This document shows positions 27,261 to 35,842 of a stretch of DNA of 64,000 nt, piece after piece; within the stretch, counting starts at the first letter, position 1, and every line of letters starts with the position of its first letter. The position numbers and the translations under genes were made by a program. Source of the stretch: Sanguibacter gelidistatuariae (GTDB taxonomy: Bacteria > Actinomycetota > Actinomycetes > Actinomycetales > Cellulomonadaceae); the NCBI RefSeq assembly GCF_900096585.1, contig NZ_FMYH01000001.1, positions 868,001 through 932,000 on the forward strand, written 5' to 3'. The notes under the pieces were generated by a model, which worked only from the letters and a program-made list of their open reading frames with translations, did no database searches and was not told the DNA's origin.

Positions 27261-28118
27261 CTACTTGAACCCGGTCAGCGAGATCGAGGACACGATCTGG
27301 CGCTGGCACAACAGGTACAAGACGATGAGGGGGAGCAGGGCGATCGTGGTGGCCGCGGTGACCAGGGTCCAATTCCCGTTGAACTGGCTCTGCAGCGCCG
27401 CGGTCGCGACGGTGAGCACCTGCCACTGCTCGCCCGAGGTGATGACCCGGGGCCAGAGGAAGTTGTTCCACTGCGCCACGATCGTGATGACCGCGAGAGT
27501 GGCGATGATCGGCCGGGACATCGGCAGCACGACGTAGCGCAGCACGCGTACCGGACCGCAGCCGTCGATGCGGGCGGCGCTCACGATGTCCTCGGGGATG
27601 CCGCGGAAGTACTCGCGCAGCAGGAACACCGCATAGGGGGAACCGAGGAGCGTGGGTAGCACGATGCCCCAGAACGTGTTGCGCAGACCGGCCGAGACCA
27701 TGATCGAGTAGAGCGGGACGAGCGTGGCGACCTGGGGAATCATCATCGTCGCGAGATAGACCCAGAACAGCAGGTCCCGACCGGGGAAGGTCAGCCGCGC
27801 GAAGGCGTAGGCCGCCAGGATCGAGCAGGTCAGCTGGACGACGAGCACGACCAGCGTCACCTGCGCGGTGACCGCGAGCGGGGTGAGGAAGGAGTGCTCG
27901 GAGAACAGGCTGCGGAAGCTGTCGAGCGTGACCGGGTCGGGCAGGGCGAGTGACGGCTCGTGGGCGAGCTGTCTCGCCGACTTGAGCGACGTCATCGCGG
28001 AGAGCAGGAAGGGCGCGAGGGTGAGGGCCGCGCCCGCGACGAGCACCGCGTAGATGCTCGCGGTGGACAACCGGCTCCGCAGGCGGCGCTGGCGGGGTTG
28101 CTTCATCAGGTCTCTCAT
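27261..28118 (-). CDS. Sugar ABC transporter permease, MalG type
   Basis: A 285-residue permease with six predicted membrane helices. The cytoplasmic EAA loop reads AARIDGCGPVRVLRYVVLP, the contact site for the ATPase. The MalG-like C-terminal end is QRQIVSSISLTGFK. The start ATG overlaps the stop of the upstream permease (ATGA). Together they form the membrane channel for the substrate held by the binding protein at 25848-27221. No ATPase gene is present in the operon, so a shared MsmK/MalK-type ATPase encoded elsewhere must serve it. Confidence 0.93.
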   Translation of the reverse strand: MRDLMKQPRQRRLRSRLSTASIYAVLVAGAALTLAPFLLSAMTSLKSARQLAHEPSLALPDPVTLDSFRSLFSEHSFLTPLAVTAQVTLVVLVVQLTCSILAAYAFARLTFPGRDLLFWVYLATMMIPQVATLVPLYSIMVSAGLRNTFWGIVLPTLLGSPYAVFLLREYFRGIPEDIVSAARIDGCGPVRVLRYVVLPMSRPIIATLAVITIVAQWNNFLWPRVITSGEQWQVLTVATAALQSQFNGNWTLVTAATTIALLPLIVLYLLCQRQIVSSISLTGFK

Positions 28119-29149
28119 GACAGGTCGTAGGTGATGCGGCGGCGGAAGTACCTCTGCTGGGCCACGGTGAGCACCACGAGGAGGATCATCAGGAGGACCG
28201 ACAGCGTGGCCGCGCGCCCCATGTCGAGAGACTCGAAGGCGTCGTAGTAGATGCGAGCTGCCAAGACGTCGGTCCGCCCAGGCACCCCGGGGCCTCCGCC
28301 GGTCATGGCGTAGATCGAATCGAAGGCCTGGAACGTTCCGATGATGCCCGTGGCCAGCACGAAGAAGGTCGTGGGACGGAGCAGGGGGACCGTGACGGCC
28401 CAGAACAGGCGGGTCTCGCTCGCGCCGTCGAGCCTGGCCGCGTTCTGCAGGTCCTGGGGGACCGCGGCAAGGCCGGCGAGGAAGAACAGGGTGACGTACC
28501 CGACGTGCGTCCAGACGTTGACCGCGGCGACGGCGGGCAGGGCGAGCGTGAGGCTGCTCAGCCACTCGATGCGCACGCCGAGCAGCGCGTTGAGCGCCCC
28601 GTCGGTCGGGGCGAAGATCCACTTCCACACGATGCCCAGGGTCAGTGGTGCGCAGATCCACGGGATGGCGAACACGATGCGGAAGAACGTCGAGCCGGGC
28701 AGCTTCTTGTGCAGGAGCACGGCGCAGAACAGGCCGAGCCCGGTCTGAGTCGGGATGACCATGACCGTGAACGCGATGGTCACGAGCAAGGAGTTGCGTA
28801 CCTGGGGTGAGCGCAGCACCTCCACGTAGTTGTCCCAGCCCACCCACGTGGCGGGGCTGATGAGGTCCCAGTCCTGAAAGCTGATGACGACGGCGGCGAT
28901 GACCGGCACCACGAGGAACAGCCCGACGCCGATCAGGCTCGGCGCGAGGAAGGCGTACCCGGTGAGGGCCTGCACGAGCCGGCGGCGTCGGCGGTGCGTG
29001 GGGCGGTGCGTGTGGCGGTGATCCACGGGTGCCACAGCGGCCGGCGCGGTTGGTGGGGTCGGCGCGGTCTGGCGACCGGACAGGGAGGCTTCGGCAGTGC
29101 GGGGGGCGTCCGTGAGCGTGCGGACCGGCTCCAGGGGAGCAGAGGGCAT
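28115..29149 (-). CDS. Sugar ABC transporter permease, MalF type
   Basis: A 344-residue permease. An unusual Pro/Thr/Ala/His-rich cytoplasmic leader of about 55 residues precedes the first membrane helix (TGYAFLAPSLIGVGLFLVV). The EAA loop is AARLDGASETRLFWAVTVP. The conserved TGGGPGVPGRTDVL block near the C-terminus is typical of MalF/UgpA homologues. It is the first gene of the operon and follows a promoter at 29368-29397 with a leader of about 215 bases. Forms the channel with the MalG-type partner. Confidence 0.93.
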   Translation of the reverse strand: MPSAPLEPVRTLTDAPRTAEASLSGRQTAPTPPTAPAAVAPVDHRHTHRPTHRRRRRLVQALTGYAFLAPSLIGVGLFLVVPVIAAVVISFQDWDLISPATWVGWDNYVEVLRSPQVRNSLLVTIAFTVMVIPTQTGLGLFCAVLLHKKLPGSTFFRIVFAIPWICAPLTLGIVWKWIFAPTDGALNALLGVRIEWLSSLTLALPAVAAVNVWTHVGYVTLFFLAGLAAVPQDLQNAARLDGASETRLFWAVTVPLLRPTTFFVLATGIIGTFQAFDSIYAMTGGGPGVPGRTDVLAARIYYDAFESLDMGRAATLSVLLMILLVVLTVAQQRYFRRRITYDLS

Positions 29150-29367
29150 GACGGGATCCAGCGGCTAGGTGTGTGGGCACCTGCCGCGAGACGAGGTCGA
29201 TCGCTCGTGGCGGGTCAGGTGCGTGGCGGCAGAGCGCAACTACGACAACAGGGGAAGGAAGCGCCCGGGCGGCTGTGTCCCACGGTGGTCCTCCTTCGTC
29301 TGGTCGGGCCGTCCAGGATGGGCGGCTGCTCGTGCGACGGCGTGGTGCGGCCTCGCCACAAGCGGAG

Positions 29368-29398
29368 AAGATAGAACCGAGTTGACGGCGATGTCAAC
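29368..29398 (-). promoter_or_regulatory. Promoter and operator of the sugar-importer operon
   Basis: On the minus strand, TTGACA (29392-29397) and TATCTT (29368-29373) are separated by 18 bases, a near-consensus housekeeping promoter. The perfect inverted repeat GTTGAC-N6-GTCAAC (29381-29398) covers the -35 box, where a bound repressor would exclude RNA polymerase. A LacI- or ROK-type regulator encoded elsewhere is the likely binder, because no regulator gene adjoins the operon. Confidence 0.7.
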
Positions 29399-29463
29399 GG
29401 CGCGGGGGAACGTCTCAGTGGGCGGGCGGGGCTGCCGGGCGGGGCGCCGTCGGGCATGAAACA

Positions 29464-29503
29464 ACCTGACGGCGCCCCTTCGGAAGAAGGGGCGCCGTCA
29501 GGT
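29464..29503 (-). terminator. Strong intrinsic terminator, 18-base-pair stem
   Basis: Arms 29464-29481 and 29486-29503 are perfect complements (one arm begins ACCTGACGGCG) around the tetraloop GGAA. On the minus strand the stem is followed directly by a T-rich run (TTGTTT). It should end transcription from the HAD gene and insulate the importer promoter downstream. Confidence 0.85.
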
Positions 29504-29635
29504 CGGCACTAGGGAACGGATATCAGGCGTGCTTCATCAAGTTGTTGTTACGGGACTAGCCCGGTCAACACGTCCTAACGTGGACTGATCGCGCGTGGGT
29601 TCCGGTTCGCCTACGTGTGCTGTTGTGATTCCTTT

Positions 29636-30469
29636 CTACCCCTGTTTCCCGCCCTTGGGAAGTGGTAGCGAGGACCTGTGGACGCGGATGGAGCGGCACA
29701 CCGCCGCGACCACTATGGCCGCGGCGGCGACCGCCACGATGGTCAGCACGGACGTGCGCGGTGACAGCCTCGGGCTGAGGGCGATCGGCCGGTTGAAGGT
29801 CAGCACACCCCAGCCGCGCTCGGCCGCGAGGCGGCGCAGCGTGCGGTCCGGGTTGACCGCGAAGCTGTGCCCGACGACCTCGAGCATCGGGGCGTCGGTG
29901 ATCGAGTCGGAGTAGGCGTAGGAGCCCTCGAGGTCGTAGCCGGCGCTGCGAGCGAGCTCGGTGATCGCCAGGGCCTTGTTTTCCCCGTAGGCGTAGAAGT
30001 CGATCTGGCCCGTGTACTTGCCGCCCGAGATCTCCATCCGGGTGGCGATCGCATGGTCGGCGCCGAGCACCGCGGCGATCGGCTCGACCAGCTCGGAGCC
30101 CGAGGCGGAGACGATCACCACGTCGCGGCCCGCGGCGTGGTGACCGGCGATGAGCTCGACCGCCTCGGAGTACACGTAGGGGTCGATGTACTGGTGCAGG
30201 GTCTCGGCCACGATCGAGGACACCTGGTCGACCGGCCACCCGGTGACCATCGAGCTCAGGTGCGCGCGCATGCGTTCGGTCTGGTCGGCGTCGGCGCTGC
30301 CGACCATGTAGAGGAAGTGGGCGTAGGCGCTGCGCAGCACCGCGCCTCGGCTGATCAGCCCGCCCGCGTAGAACGGACGGGAGAAGGCCGCGGCGGACGA
30401 CGTCGCGATGATCGTCTTGTCCAAGTCGAAGAACGCGGCGGTGCGACGCTGCTCCGTGTCGTGGTTCAC
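29636..30469 (-). CDS. HAD-IB family phosphatase, SerB1-like
   Basis: A 277-residue HAD superfamily hydrolase. Motif I is FFDLDKTII (residues 13-21), motif II lies in VVIVSASGSELVEP, motif III around the conserved GENKALAI, and motif IV is YSDSITDAPMLEVVG. This is the SerB-like IB class whose natural substrate is uncertain; phosphoserine, phospholipid and other phosphatase activities are known in relatives. A single C-terminal membrane helix (TIVAVAAAAIVVAAVC) anchors it. In actinobacteria this gene type is a standing neighbour of the Tad/CpaE genes, here divergent across 163 bases. GTG start. Confidence 0.88.
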   Translation of the reverse strand: MNHDTEQRRTAAFFDLDKTIIATSSAAAFSRPFYAGGLISRGAVLRSAYAHFLYMVGSADADQTERMRAHLSSMVTGWPVDQVSSIVAETLHQYIDPYVYSEAVELIAGHHAAGRDVVIVSASGSELVEPIAAVLGADHAIATRMEISGGKYTGQIDFYAYGENKALAITELARSAGYDLEGSYAYSDSITDAPMLEVVGHSFAVNPDRTLRRLAAERGWGVLTFNRPIALSPRLSPRTSVLTIVAVAAAAIVVAAVCRSIRVHRSSLPLPKGGKQG

Positions 30470-30632
30470 GCAGTGAGCCTAGCCCGGTGGGGGGCGTCCA
30501 TGGGGCCTCGAAGGTGACAGTCGCGGTGCCCGCACGGGAACAAGTTGCCCCCAGGGTCTGGCGTCAGTGCCTGCGCGCACCGATCGGCCGAGCAGTCAGG
30601 TCGGGTGATCTCGGGCCCGACACGATGGCGCA

Positions 30633-31439
30633 ATGGCACACGACAGGACGGGAGACCACCGGACGGGAGGCGACGACGGCAGCGGGGCGGGGCGGCCACG
30701 AGGCGGCACCGGCACCGTGATCGGCGTCGTCGGGGCGCGCGGCGGCGCGGGGGCGTCGGTCTTCGCGGCCGCGCTCGCGGCCGTCGCGGCTCGCGAGGGC
30801 GCCAGGACAGTCCTGGTCGACGGCGCGCGCGACGGAGGTGGCCTCGACGTCCTGCTCGGCATCGAGGAGGAACCGGGGCTGCGCTGGCCGGACCTGCACT
30901 CCGCCCGCGGGGAGGTGGTCGGCGACCAGCTGCACGCACTGCTGCCGCGCTGGCGCGACGCGGGCGTGCTCAGCGCGGACCGCACCCGCCCAGGCGCCCT
31001 GCCCGACGACGTCCCCCGGGATGTGGTGGGTGCCCTCACCCTGGTCTGCGACGTCGTCGTGCACGACGTGCCGACCGCGCTCGCGGGGCGGTGGAGCGGG
31101 GGCTGCACGGCGTGGGTGGTCCTGGCGTGCCGCGACCTCTCCTCGGTTGCGGGCGCGATCGCCCTGGACGGCGTGCTCGACCGCGGGGTGGCGGCCGGCG
31201 TGGTCGTGCGGGGGCCGGCGGCGGGACGGCTCACCGCCCTGGACGTGGCCACCGCGAGCGGTCTTGACCTGTGGGGAGAGCTCAGGCCCGCGCGGTCGAT
31301 GACGGCCGACCTCGAACGAGGCGCTGGCCCCCGGCTCTCGCGCCGATCCCGCGGGCTCGGCGCTGTGGCGATGGACGTCCTCACCCGGGTCTGCGCCGCA
31401 GGTCGGGTGACCGGGACCCGCGACTGGGCCCTGCGATGA
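30633..31439 (+). CDS. CpaE/Ssd-like septum-site/Tad ATPase homologue
   Basis: A 268-residue member of the actinobacterial CpaE-like group (Ssd of mycobacteria) found beside Tad genes. The deviant Walker A motif should read GGxGKS/T, but here it is GARGGAGAS (residues 34-42), with alanine where the nucleotide-binding lysine would sit. Walker B-like DVVVHDVPTAL and a MinD-like layout remain. It may localise the Tad machine rather than hydrolyse ATP. The stop overlaps the TadA start (ATGA), which begins a chain of overlapping genes: CpaE, TadA, TadB, TadC. Confidence 0.78.
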   Translation: MAHDRTGDHRTGGDDGSGAGRPRGGTGTVIGVVGARGGAGASVFAAALAAVAAREGARTVLVDGARDGGGLDVLLGIEEEPGLRWPDLHSARGEVVGDQLHALLPRWRDAGVLSADRTRPGALPDDVPRDVVGALTLVCDVVVHDVPTALAGRWSGGCTAWVVLACRDLSSVAGAIALDGVLDRGVAAGVVVRGPAAGRLTALDVATASGLDLWGELRPARSMTADLERGAGPRLSRRSRGLGAVAMDVLTRVCAAGRVTGTRDWALR

Positions 31440-32674
31440 GCGGGTCCGCCGACGCAGGCCACTGGGGCGGGGAACCGGTGCTCATCGGTGTCCGCGAGCG
31501 GTTGTCCCGGGTGGCCGGGCGGCCGAGCCGGGACCAGGTGGTCGACGCGTTGCGGGCCAGCGGGCTCGTGCTGGGCAGCACCGCGCTCGAGGAGATGATC
31601 AAGCAGGTACGCGCGGAGCTGCTCGGCGCCGGAGATCTGCAGCCATTTCTCGAAGACCCGCTGGTCACAGACGTGCTGGTAAACGGACCCACCGAGGTGT
31701 GGGTCGACCGCGGGCGCGGGCTGGAGCGGACGGGCGTCGACCTCGGGACCGCACAGGACGTGCGAGACCTGGCCGTGCGGCTAGCCGCGGCGGGTGGACA
31801 GCGACTGGACGACGCCTGCCCGACGGTCGACGCGCGCCTGCCGGACGGCACGCGCCTGCACGCCGTGATCGAACCGGTCTGCGCGTCCGGGGCGGTGATT
31901 TCGCTACGGGTCATGCGGACGCGGGCCTTCACCCTCGACGAGCTCGTGGCGGTCTGGATGATCCCGCCTGGCTGGGAGCCGGTCCTGCGCGCCGTCGTGG
32001 CCGAGCGGGCGAGCTTCCTCATCTCCGGGGCGACCGGCACGGGGAAGACCACGCTGCTCGCGGCATTGCTCTCGATGGTCGACCCGGGCGAGCGGATCGT
32101 CACAATCGAGGAGGCCCGGGAGCTGGCGGCCGACCACCCGCACGTCGTCGCGCTCGTGGCGCGCAGGCCCAACATCGAGGGATCTGGGGCGGTCGAGCTG
32201 TCCGACCTGGTCCGCAACGCGCTGCGTATGCGTCCCGACCGGATCGTGCTGGGCGAGTGTCGCGGGGCCGAGGTCCGCGACGTCCTGACCGCCCTCAACA
32301 CCGGGCACGAGGGTGGCTGCGCGACGGTGCACGCCAACACCGCGGCCGACGTCCCGGCCCGCCTCGAGGCGCTCGCGGCCCTGGCCGGGATGGACCGCGA
32401 GGCCGTCGCCGCGCAGGCCGTCAGCGCGCTCGACGTCGTGATCCACCTGCGCCGGACCCGGCTGCCGGGTGAGGATGCTCGGCGGTTCGTCAGCGAGATC
32501 GCGGCGGTCGGCCGGGACGGGGTGGGCCGGTTGGTCGTCTCGCCGGCCCTGAGCTGGAACGGGGTCGGGGCACCGCAGGAGCACGAGCAGTGGCCGGCGC
32601 TGGCCCAGCGGCTGGGGTTCGGCGCAGGTCCTGGTGCTGGGCCCGATGTCGGGGAGCAGGGGCGGGCGTGGTGA
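31436..32674 (+). CDS. tadA: TadA secretion ATPase
   Basis: Hexameric traffic ATPase that powers assembly of Flp-type pili (type IVc). The 412-residue protein shows Walker A GATGTGKTT (198-206), the Asp-box with VTIEEARELA, His box HPHVVALVARRPNIEG, and Walker B-like RPDRIVLGECRGAEVRDVL. The N-terminal domain includes DVLVNGPTEVWVDRG. The gene starts inside the CpaE-like stop and ends in GTGGTGA, overlapping the next start. This is the 'helicase/secretion neighbourhood ATPase' subfamily of CpaF/TadA. Confidence 0.93.
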   Translation: MSGSADAGHWGGEPVLIGVRERLSRVAGRPSRDQVVDALRASGLVLGSTALEEMIKQVRAELLGAGDLQPFLEDPLVTDVLVNGPTEVWVDRGRGLERTGVDLGTAQDVRDLAVRLAAAGGQRLDDACPTVDARLPDGTRLHAVIEPVCASGAVISLRVMRTRAFTLDELVAVWMIPPGWEPVLRAVVAERASFLISGATGTGKTTLLAALLSMVDPGERIVTIEEARELAADHPHVVALVARRPNIEGSGAVELSDLVRNALRMRPDRIVLGECRGAEVRDVLTALNTGHEGGCATVHANTAADVPARLEALAALAGMDREAVAAQAVSALDVVIHLRRTRLPGEDARRFVSEIAAVGRDGVGRLVVSPALSWNGVGAPQEHEQWPALAQRLGFGAGPGAGPDVGEQGRAW

Positions 32675-33465
32675 CGGCGGGCTCGGTTCCCGCGGGGGAC
32701 CTCCTGACGGTCGCCGCGGACGCGATCACGGGCATCGGGGCGTGGGCCGGGGTGGTCGGAATGCTGGTGGGGTGTGCGGTTCTGGTCGTCGTCGGCCCCC
32801 GGGGGCGTCCGGTGGGACGGGTCGCCCGCCCTGATGGACGAGCCGGGCGCTGGCCGGGAACGCTTCGTGGCCGCCTGCGGAGGGCGCCGGCGCGGGGACG
32901 CCCGCGGAGCGGGGCCGGGGGCGACCGGGCGAGCGTGCAGGTGATCGTGACGCAGGTGGCCGGGCTCCTGCGTGGTGGCGTCAGCCCCGGTAAGGCCTGG
33001 CCGATGGTGGGCGCGGTGCGGGTCGACCGGCTCGGCGTCCCCGACGCCGGCGACCTCACTGCCCTGGTGAGTGCGGGCCAGGGCCCCGGCCGTACGCGCG
33101 ACGCGGACCGGGCTCAGCGGCAGGTGGCCGCGATCGTGGCGGCCTGCCGCCTCGCCGCCGAGGTGGGAGCGCCCCTCGCCGTCGTGCTGGACGCGATCGT
33201 CGGCACGCTCGTGGGCGCGGCCCGGGCGGAGTCGGAGCGTGCGGCCGCCCTGGCAGGTCCGCGCTCGACGGCTCGTGTGCTGGCGTGGCTGCCCGGCATC
33301 GGCGCGGTCCTCGGGATGGCGCTGGGGGCCGACCCGCTGGGGCTGTTCCTGGCTGGCGGCCTGGGCGCGGTGGCACCGGCGGGCGGTCTGGTGCTGGTCG
33401 GCGTCGGGCACCGATGGACCGCCCGGCTGGTCGCGCGGGCCCGGGCGGCCGGGGAACCGCTGTGA
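32671..33465 (+). CDS. tadB: TadB-like platform protein
   Basis: A 264-residue inner-membrane platform protein of the GspF/TadB fold. Membrane segments: one near residues 18-42 (GVVGMLVGCAVLVVV) and two at the C-terminus (VLAWLPGIGAVLGMALG and FLAGGLGAVAPAGGLVL). Between them is the soluble helical region with AAIVAACRLAAEVGAPLA. GTG 32671 overlaps the TadA stop. Sequence is more divergent than TadA, but position and topology agree with TadB. Confidence 0.82.
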   Translation: MTAGSVPAGDLLTVAADAITGIGAWAGVVGMLVGCAVLVVVGPRGRPVGRVARPDGRAGRWPGTLRGRLRRAPARGRPRSGAGGDRASVQVIVTQVAGLLRGGVSPGKAWPMVGAVRVDRLGVPDAGDLTALVSAGQGPGRTRDADRAQRQVAAIVAACRLAAEVGAPLAVVLDAIVGTLVGAARAESERAAALAGPRSTARVLAWLPGIGAVLGMALGADPLGLFLAGGLGAVAPAGGLVLVGVGHRWTARLVARARAAGEPL

Positions 33466-34112
33466 TCCTCGACGCCGCAGGGGTGCACCACGCGGCCACG
33501 GACCTGGTCGCGTGGTGGGGCACGACCGTGGGCCGCGACGAGCTTCAGCTGGCCGCGGTCGTGGCGTCGCTGGCCTGGGCGGCGCTCACGCCCTGGCGAC
33601 TGGCGGGCCGGCGCCCGTCGGTCCTGGGCCGGGATCGCACTCCCGTCCGACGCCGTCGCGCGGGACACCCGCGGGCCGCGCCCCGGGTCGAGCTCGCCGT
33701 GCTGCTCGACCTCGTCGGGGCGGCGCTGAGCGCCGGGGCGGGGGTCCCACGCGCGCTCGAGGCGACCGGACGGGCCCTGGCCGGACCGGATGGGCTTGCC
33801 CTCGGGTCCGTCGCGGCCGCACTTCTGCTCGGGGCGCCCTGGGAGACGGCCTGGGCCAACGCCCCGGACCGCTTCTCGCCCCTGGCGAGCGCGCTGCGAC
33901 CGGCCTGGGTGCACGGCTCGGCGCCGCGGGAGGCGCTGCGGGTGGCCGGCCTGCAGATCAGCCAGGACGCCGACTCCCGGGCGCGGGCGGAGGCCGCGCG
34001 GCTGGGGGTGCGCCTCGTGCTGCCGCTCGGGCTGTGCTTCCTGCCGGCCTTCGTGCTGATCGGTCTGGTTCCGCTGCTCCTGTCCTTGGGGGCCGGGGTC
34101 CTTGGACACTGA
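33462..34112 (+). CDS. tadC: TadC-like platform protein
   Basis: A 216-residue partner of TadB. It contains the GspF-like helix ELAVLLDLVGAALSAGAGVPRAL and the EAARLGVRLVLPLGLCFLPA segment typical of TadC, with two C-terminal membrane passes. GTG 33462 overlaps the TadB stop. In relatives the pilin genes follow immediately, but here a polyol cassette intervenes and the pilin-like genes resume only at 40605. Confidence 0.82.
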   Translation: MILDAAGVHHAATDLVAWWGTTVGRDELQLAAVVASLAWAALTPWRLAGRRPSVLGRDRTPVRRRRAGHPRAAPRVELAVLLDLVGAALSAGAGVPRALEATGRALAGPDGLALGSVAAALLLGAPWETAWANAPDRFSPLASALRPAWVHGSAPREALRVAGLQISQDADSRARAEAARLGVRLVLPLGLCFLPAFVLIGLVPLLLSLGAGVLGH

Positions 34113-34158
34113 GGGACTGTGCACCCCCGAGCCGTGCGCTGGGAGAACTCAGCCGTCC

Positions 34159-34194
34159 TGCTCATATGAGAATGCCACGCGGCTCATCTGATAT
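34159..34194 (+). promoter_or_regulatory. SorC-type operator pair upstream of polyol dehydrogenase
   Basis: TGCTCATATGAGAA (34159-34172) closely matches the palindrome TGCTCA-N2-TGAGCA found in front of the importer operon. A weaker copy, GGCTCATCTGATAT, starts exactly 22 bases later (34181-34194). Two sites on the same face of the helix suit an oligomeric SorC-family regulator such as the one encoded at 35843-36805. Confidence 0.6.
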
Positions 34195-34247
34195 CGTGAA
34201 GCGGTCCACTGCGCTGCGCGCGGAATCTTCTCCGATCGAGGTCCACC

Positions 34248-35732
34248 ATGACAACGCTCAATGACGAGATCGTCCGTCACCTCCCGGCCCCCCTCAAGAC
34301 GCCCACCTACGATCGCTCCGCGCTGACAGCCGGGATCGTCCACTTCGGGGTGGGCGGCTTCCACCGGTCCCACCAGGCCATGTACCTCGACACGCTGATG
34401 AACGACGGCAAGGCGCTCGACTGGGCGATCTGCGGCGTCGGAGTCCTGCCCGGTGATGTCCGGATGCGTGATGCGCTCGCGGCCCAGGACGGGCTCTACA
34501 CGCTGGTCCTCAAGCACCCGGACGGCACGCTCGAGGGGCGGGTCATCGGGTCGATCAAGGAATACCTCTTCGCCCCCGAGGATCCCGAAGCCGTCATCGA
34601 GAAGATGGCGTCACCCGAGATCCGCATCGTGTCGCTGACGGTGACCGAAGGTGGATACAACGTCCACCACGTGACCGGCGAGTTCGACGCGACAACCGAG
34701 GCCGTTGCCGCCGACCTGCAGCCCGGCGCCGTCCCCGCCACGACCTTTGGCCTCGTCACCGAGGCGCTGCGTCGACGCCGCGACCGCGGGATCATCCCGT
34801 TCACGGTGATGAGCTGCGACAACATCCAGGGCAACGGCAACGTCGCACACAAGATGTTCGTCGCCTTCGCGACGCTGAAGGATGCGGACCTCGGCGACTG
34901 GATCGAGACGAACGTCCCCTTCCCCAACTCGATGGTTGACCGCATCACCCCCGTGACGACCGACGCCGACCGAGAGATGGTCTCGGAGCGGTTTGGCGTC
35001 GAGGATGCCTGGCCGGTCGTCGCAGAACCGTTCACCCAGTGGGTCCTCGAGGACCGTTTCGCCGACGGCCGTCCGGCCTATGAGGAGGTGGGCGTCCAGG
35101 TGGTCGACGACGTGGAACCGTATGAGCTCATGAAGCTGCGGCTGCTCAACGCGAGCCACCAGGGCCAGTGCTACTTCGGGTACCTCGCCGGATACCGGTA
35201 CGCGCACGAGGTCTGCCAGGACCCGGCCTTCGCGACGTTCCTCCTCGACTACATGGACCGCGAGGCCACGCCCACGCTGTCCGCCGTCCCGGGGATCGAC
35301 CTCGACCTCTACAAGCGGACGCTCATCGAGCGGTTCTCGAACGAGCACGTGCGTGACACCCTCGCTCGGCTGTGCGCGGAATCCTCAGACCGCATCCCGA
35401 AGTGGTTGCTGCCTGTCATCTGGGAGAACCTGGCGACCGGCGGTGAGATCGAGCGGTCCGTAGCGATCGTCGCCAGCTGGGCCCGCTACGCCGAGGGCAT
35501 CGACGAGCAGGGCGAGCCCATCGAGATCGTGGACCGCCTCGGCGACCGTCTGCATGCCGCCGCACTGCGCCAGCGGACCGATCCGCTCGCGTTCGTCGCC
35601 GACCGGGAGGTCTTCGGCGACCTCGTCGACGAGCCGCGTTTCGTGGAGGCGTACACGCAAGCCCTGAGCTCGCTGTACGAACGCGGGGCACAGGCGACGG
35701 TCGAGGCGCTGGTGGCCGTTCCGCAGGGATAG
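34248..35732 (+). CDS. Mannitol dehydrogenase-family polyol dehydrogenase
   Basis: Long-chain polyol dehydrogenase of 494 residues, oxidising mannitol to fructose or a related sugar alcohol to its ketose with NAD. The N-terminal Rossmann motif is HFGVGGFHRSHQA. Further marks are MSCDNIQGNGN, FPNSMVDRITP and the catalytic signature KLRLLNASH (Lys296, Asn301, His304). GAGG sits 7 bases before ATG. Mannitol, arabitol and sorbitol enzymes of this family cannot be separated by eye. The neighbouring SorC regulator and ABC importer make it the first catabolic step for an imported polyol. Confidence 0.9.
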   Translation: MTTLNDEIVRHLPAPLKTPTYDRSALTAGIVHFGVGGFHRSHQAMYLDTLMNDGKALDWAICGVGVLPGDVRMRDALAAQDGLYTLVLKHPDGTLEGRVIGSIKEYLFAPEDPEAVIEKMASPEIRIVSLTVTEGGYNVHHVTGEFDATTEAVAADLQPGAVPATTFGLVTEALRRRRDRGIIPFTVMSCDNIQGNGNVAHKMFVAFATLKDADLGDWIETNVPFPNSMVDRITPVTTDADREMVSERFGVEDAWPVVAEPFTQWVLEDRFADGRPAYEEVGVQVVDDVEPYELMKLRLLNASHQGQCYFGYLAGYRYAHEVCQDPAFATFLLDYMDREATPTLSAVPGIDLDLYKRTLIERFSNEHVRDTLARLCAESSDRIPKWLLPVIWENLATGGEIERSVAIVASWARYAEGIDEQGEPIEIVDRLGDRLHAAALRQRTDPLAFVADREVFGDLVDEPRFVEAYTQALSSLYERGAQATVEALVAVPQG

Positions 35733-35741
35733 CCCCGGGGC

Positions 35742-35772
35742 AAGGGCGGGCGGTGCGCTGCCGCTCGCCCTT
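35742..35772. terminator. Terminator after the polyol dehydrogenase
   Basis: AAGGGCGGGCGG (35742-35753) pairs with CCGCTCGCCCTT (35761-35772) with one mismatch and a 7-base loop. It lies 10 bases after the dehydrogenase stop and before the convergent regulator gene, so it can serve either strand. Confidence 0.65.
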
Positions 35773-35842
35773 CCTCGGTGCGCTGCCGCCATGACTTCCC
35801 CGGGAACGTGGTCGGTTCTGTGTCGAGGATCTCAGCCGGTGA

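Larger units (their letters stand above)
29150..29635. other. Gene-free stretch between importer operon and HAD gene
   Basis: No convincing reading frame, tRNA or rRNA is visible in these 486 bases. They hold the long 5' leader of the importer transcript (29150-29365), its promoter and operator (29368-29398), a strong terminator (29464-29503), and about 130 bases of 3' untranslated sequence after the HAD gene. The leader shows no riboswitch I recognise. Confidence 0.6.

Noticed and set aside
29150-29365. Riboswitch in the long leader of the sugar-importer operon
   Set aside because: No known conserved core was recognised, and only short GC-rich stems are present.
29504-29635. Possible small RNA or tRNA downstream of the HAD gene
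   Set aside because: No cloverleaf or TPsiC-like block (GGTTCRA with pairing arms) could be assembled. Treated as 3' untranslated sequence.
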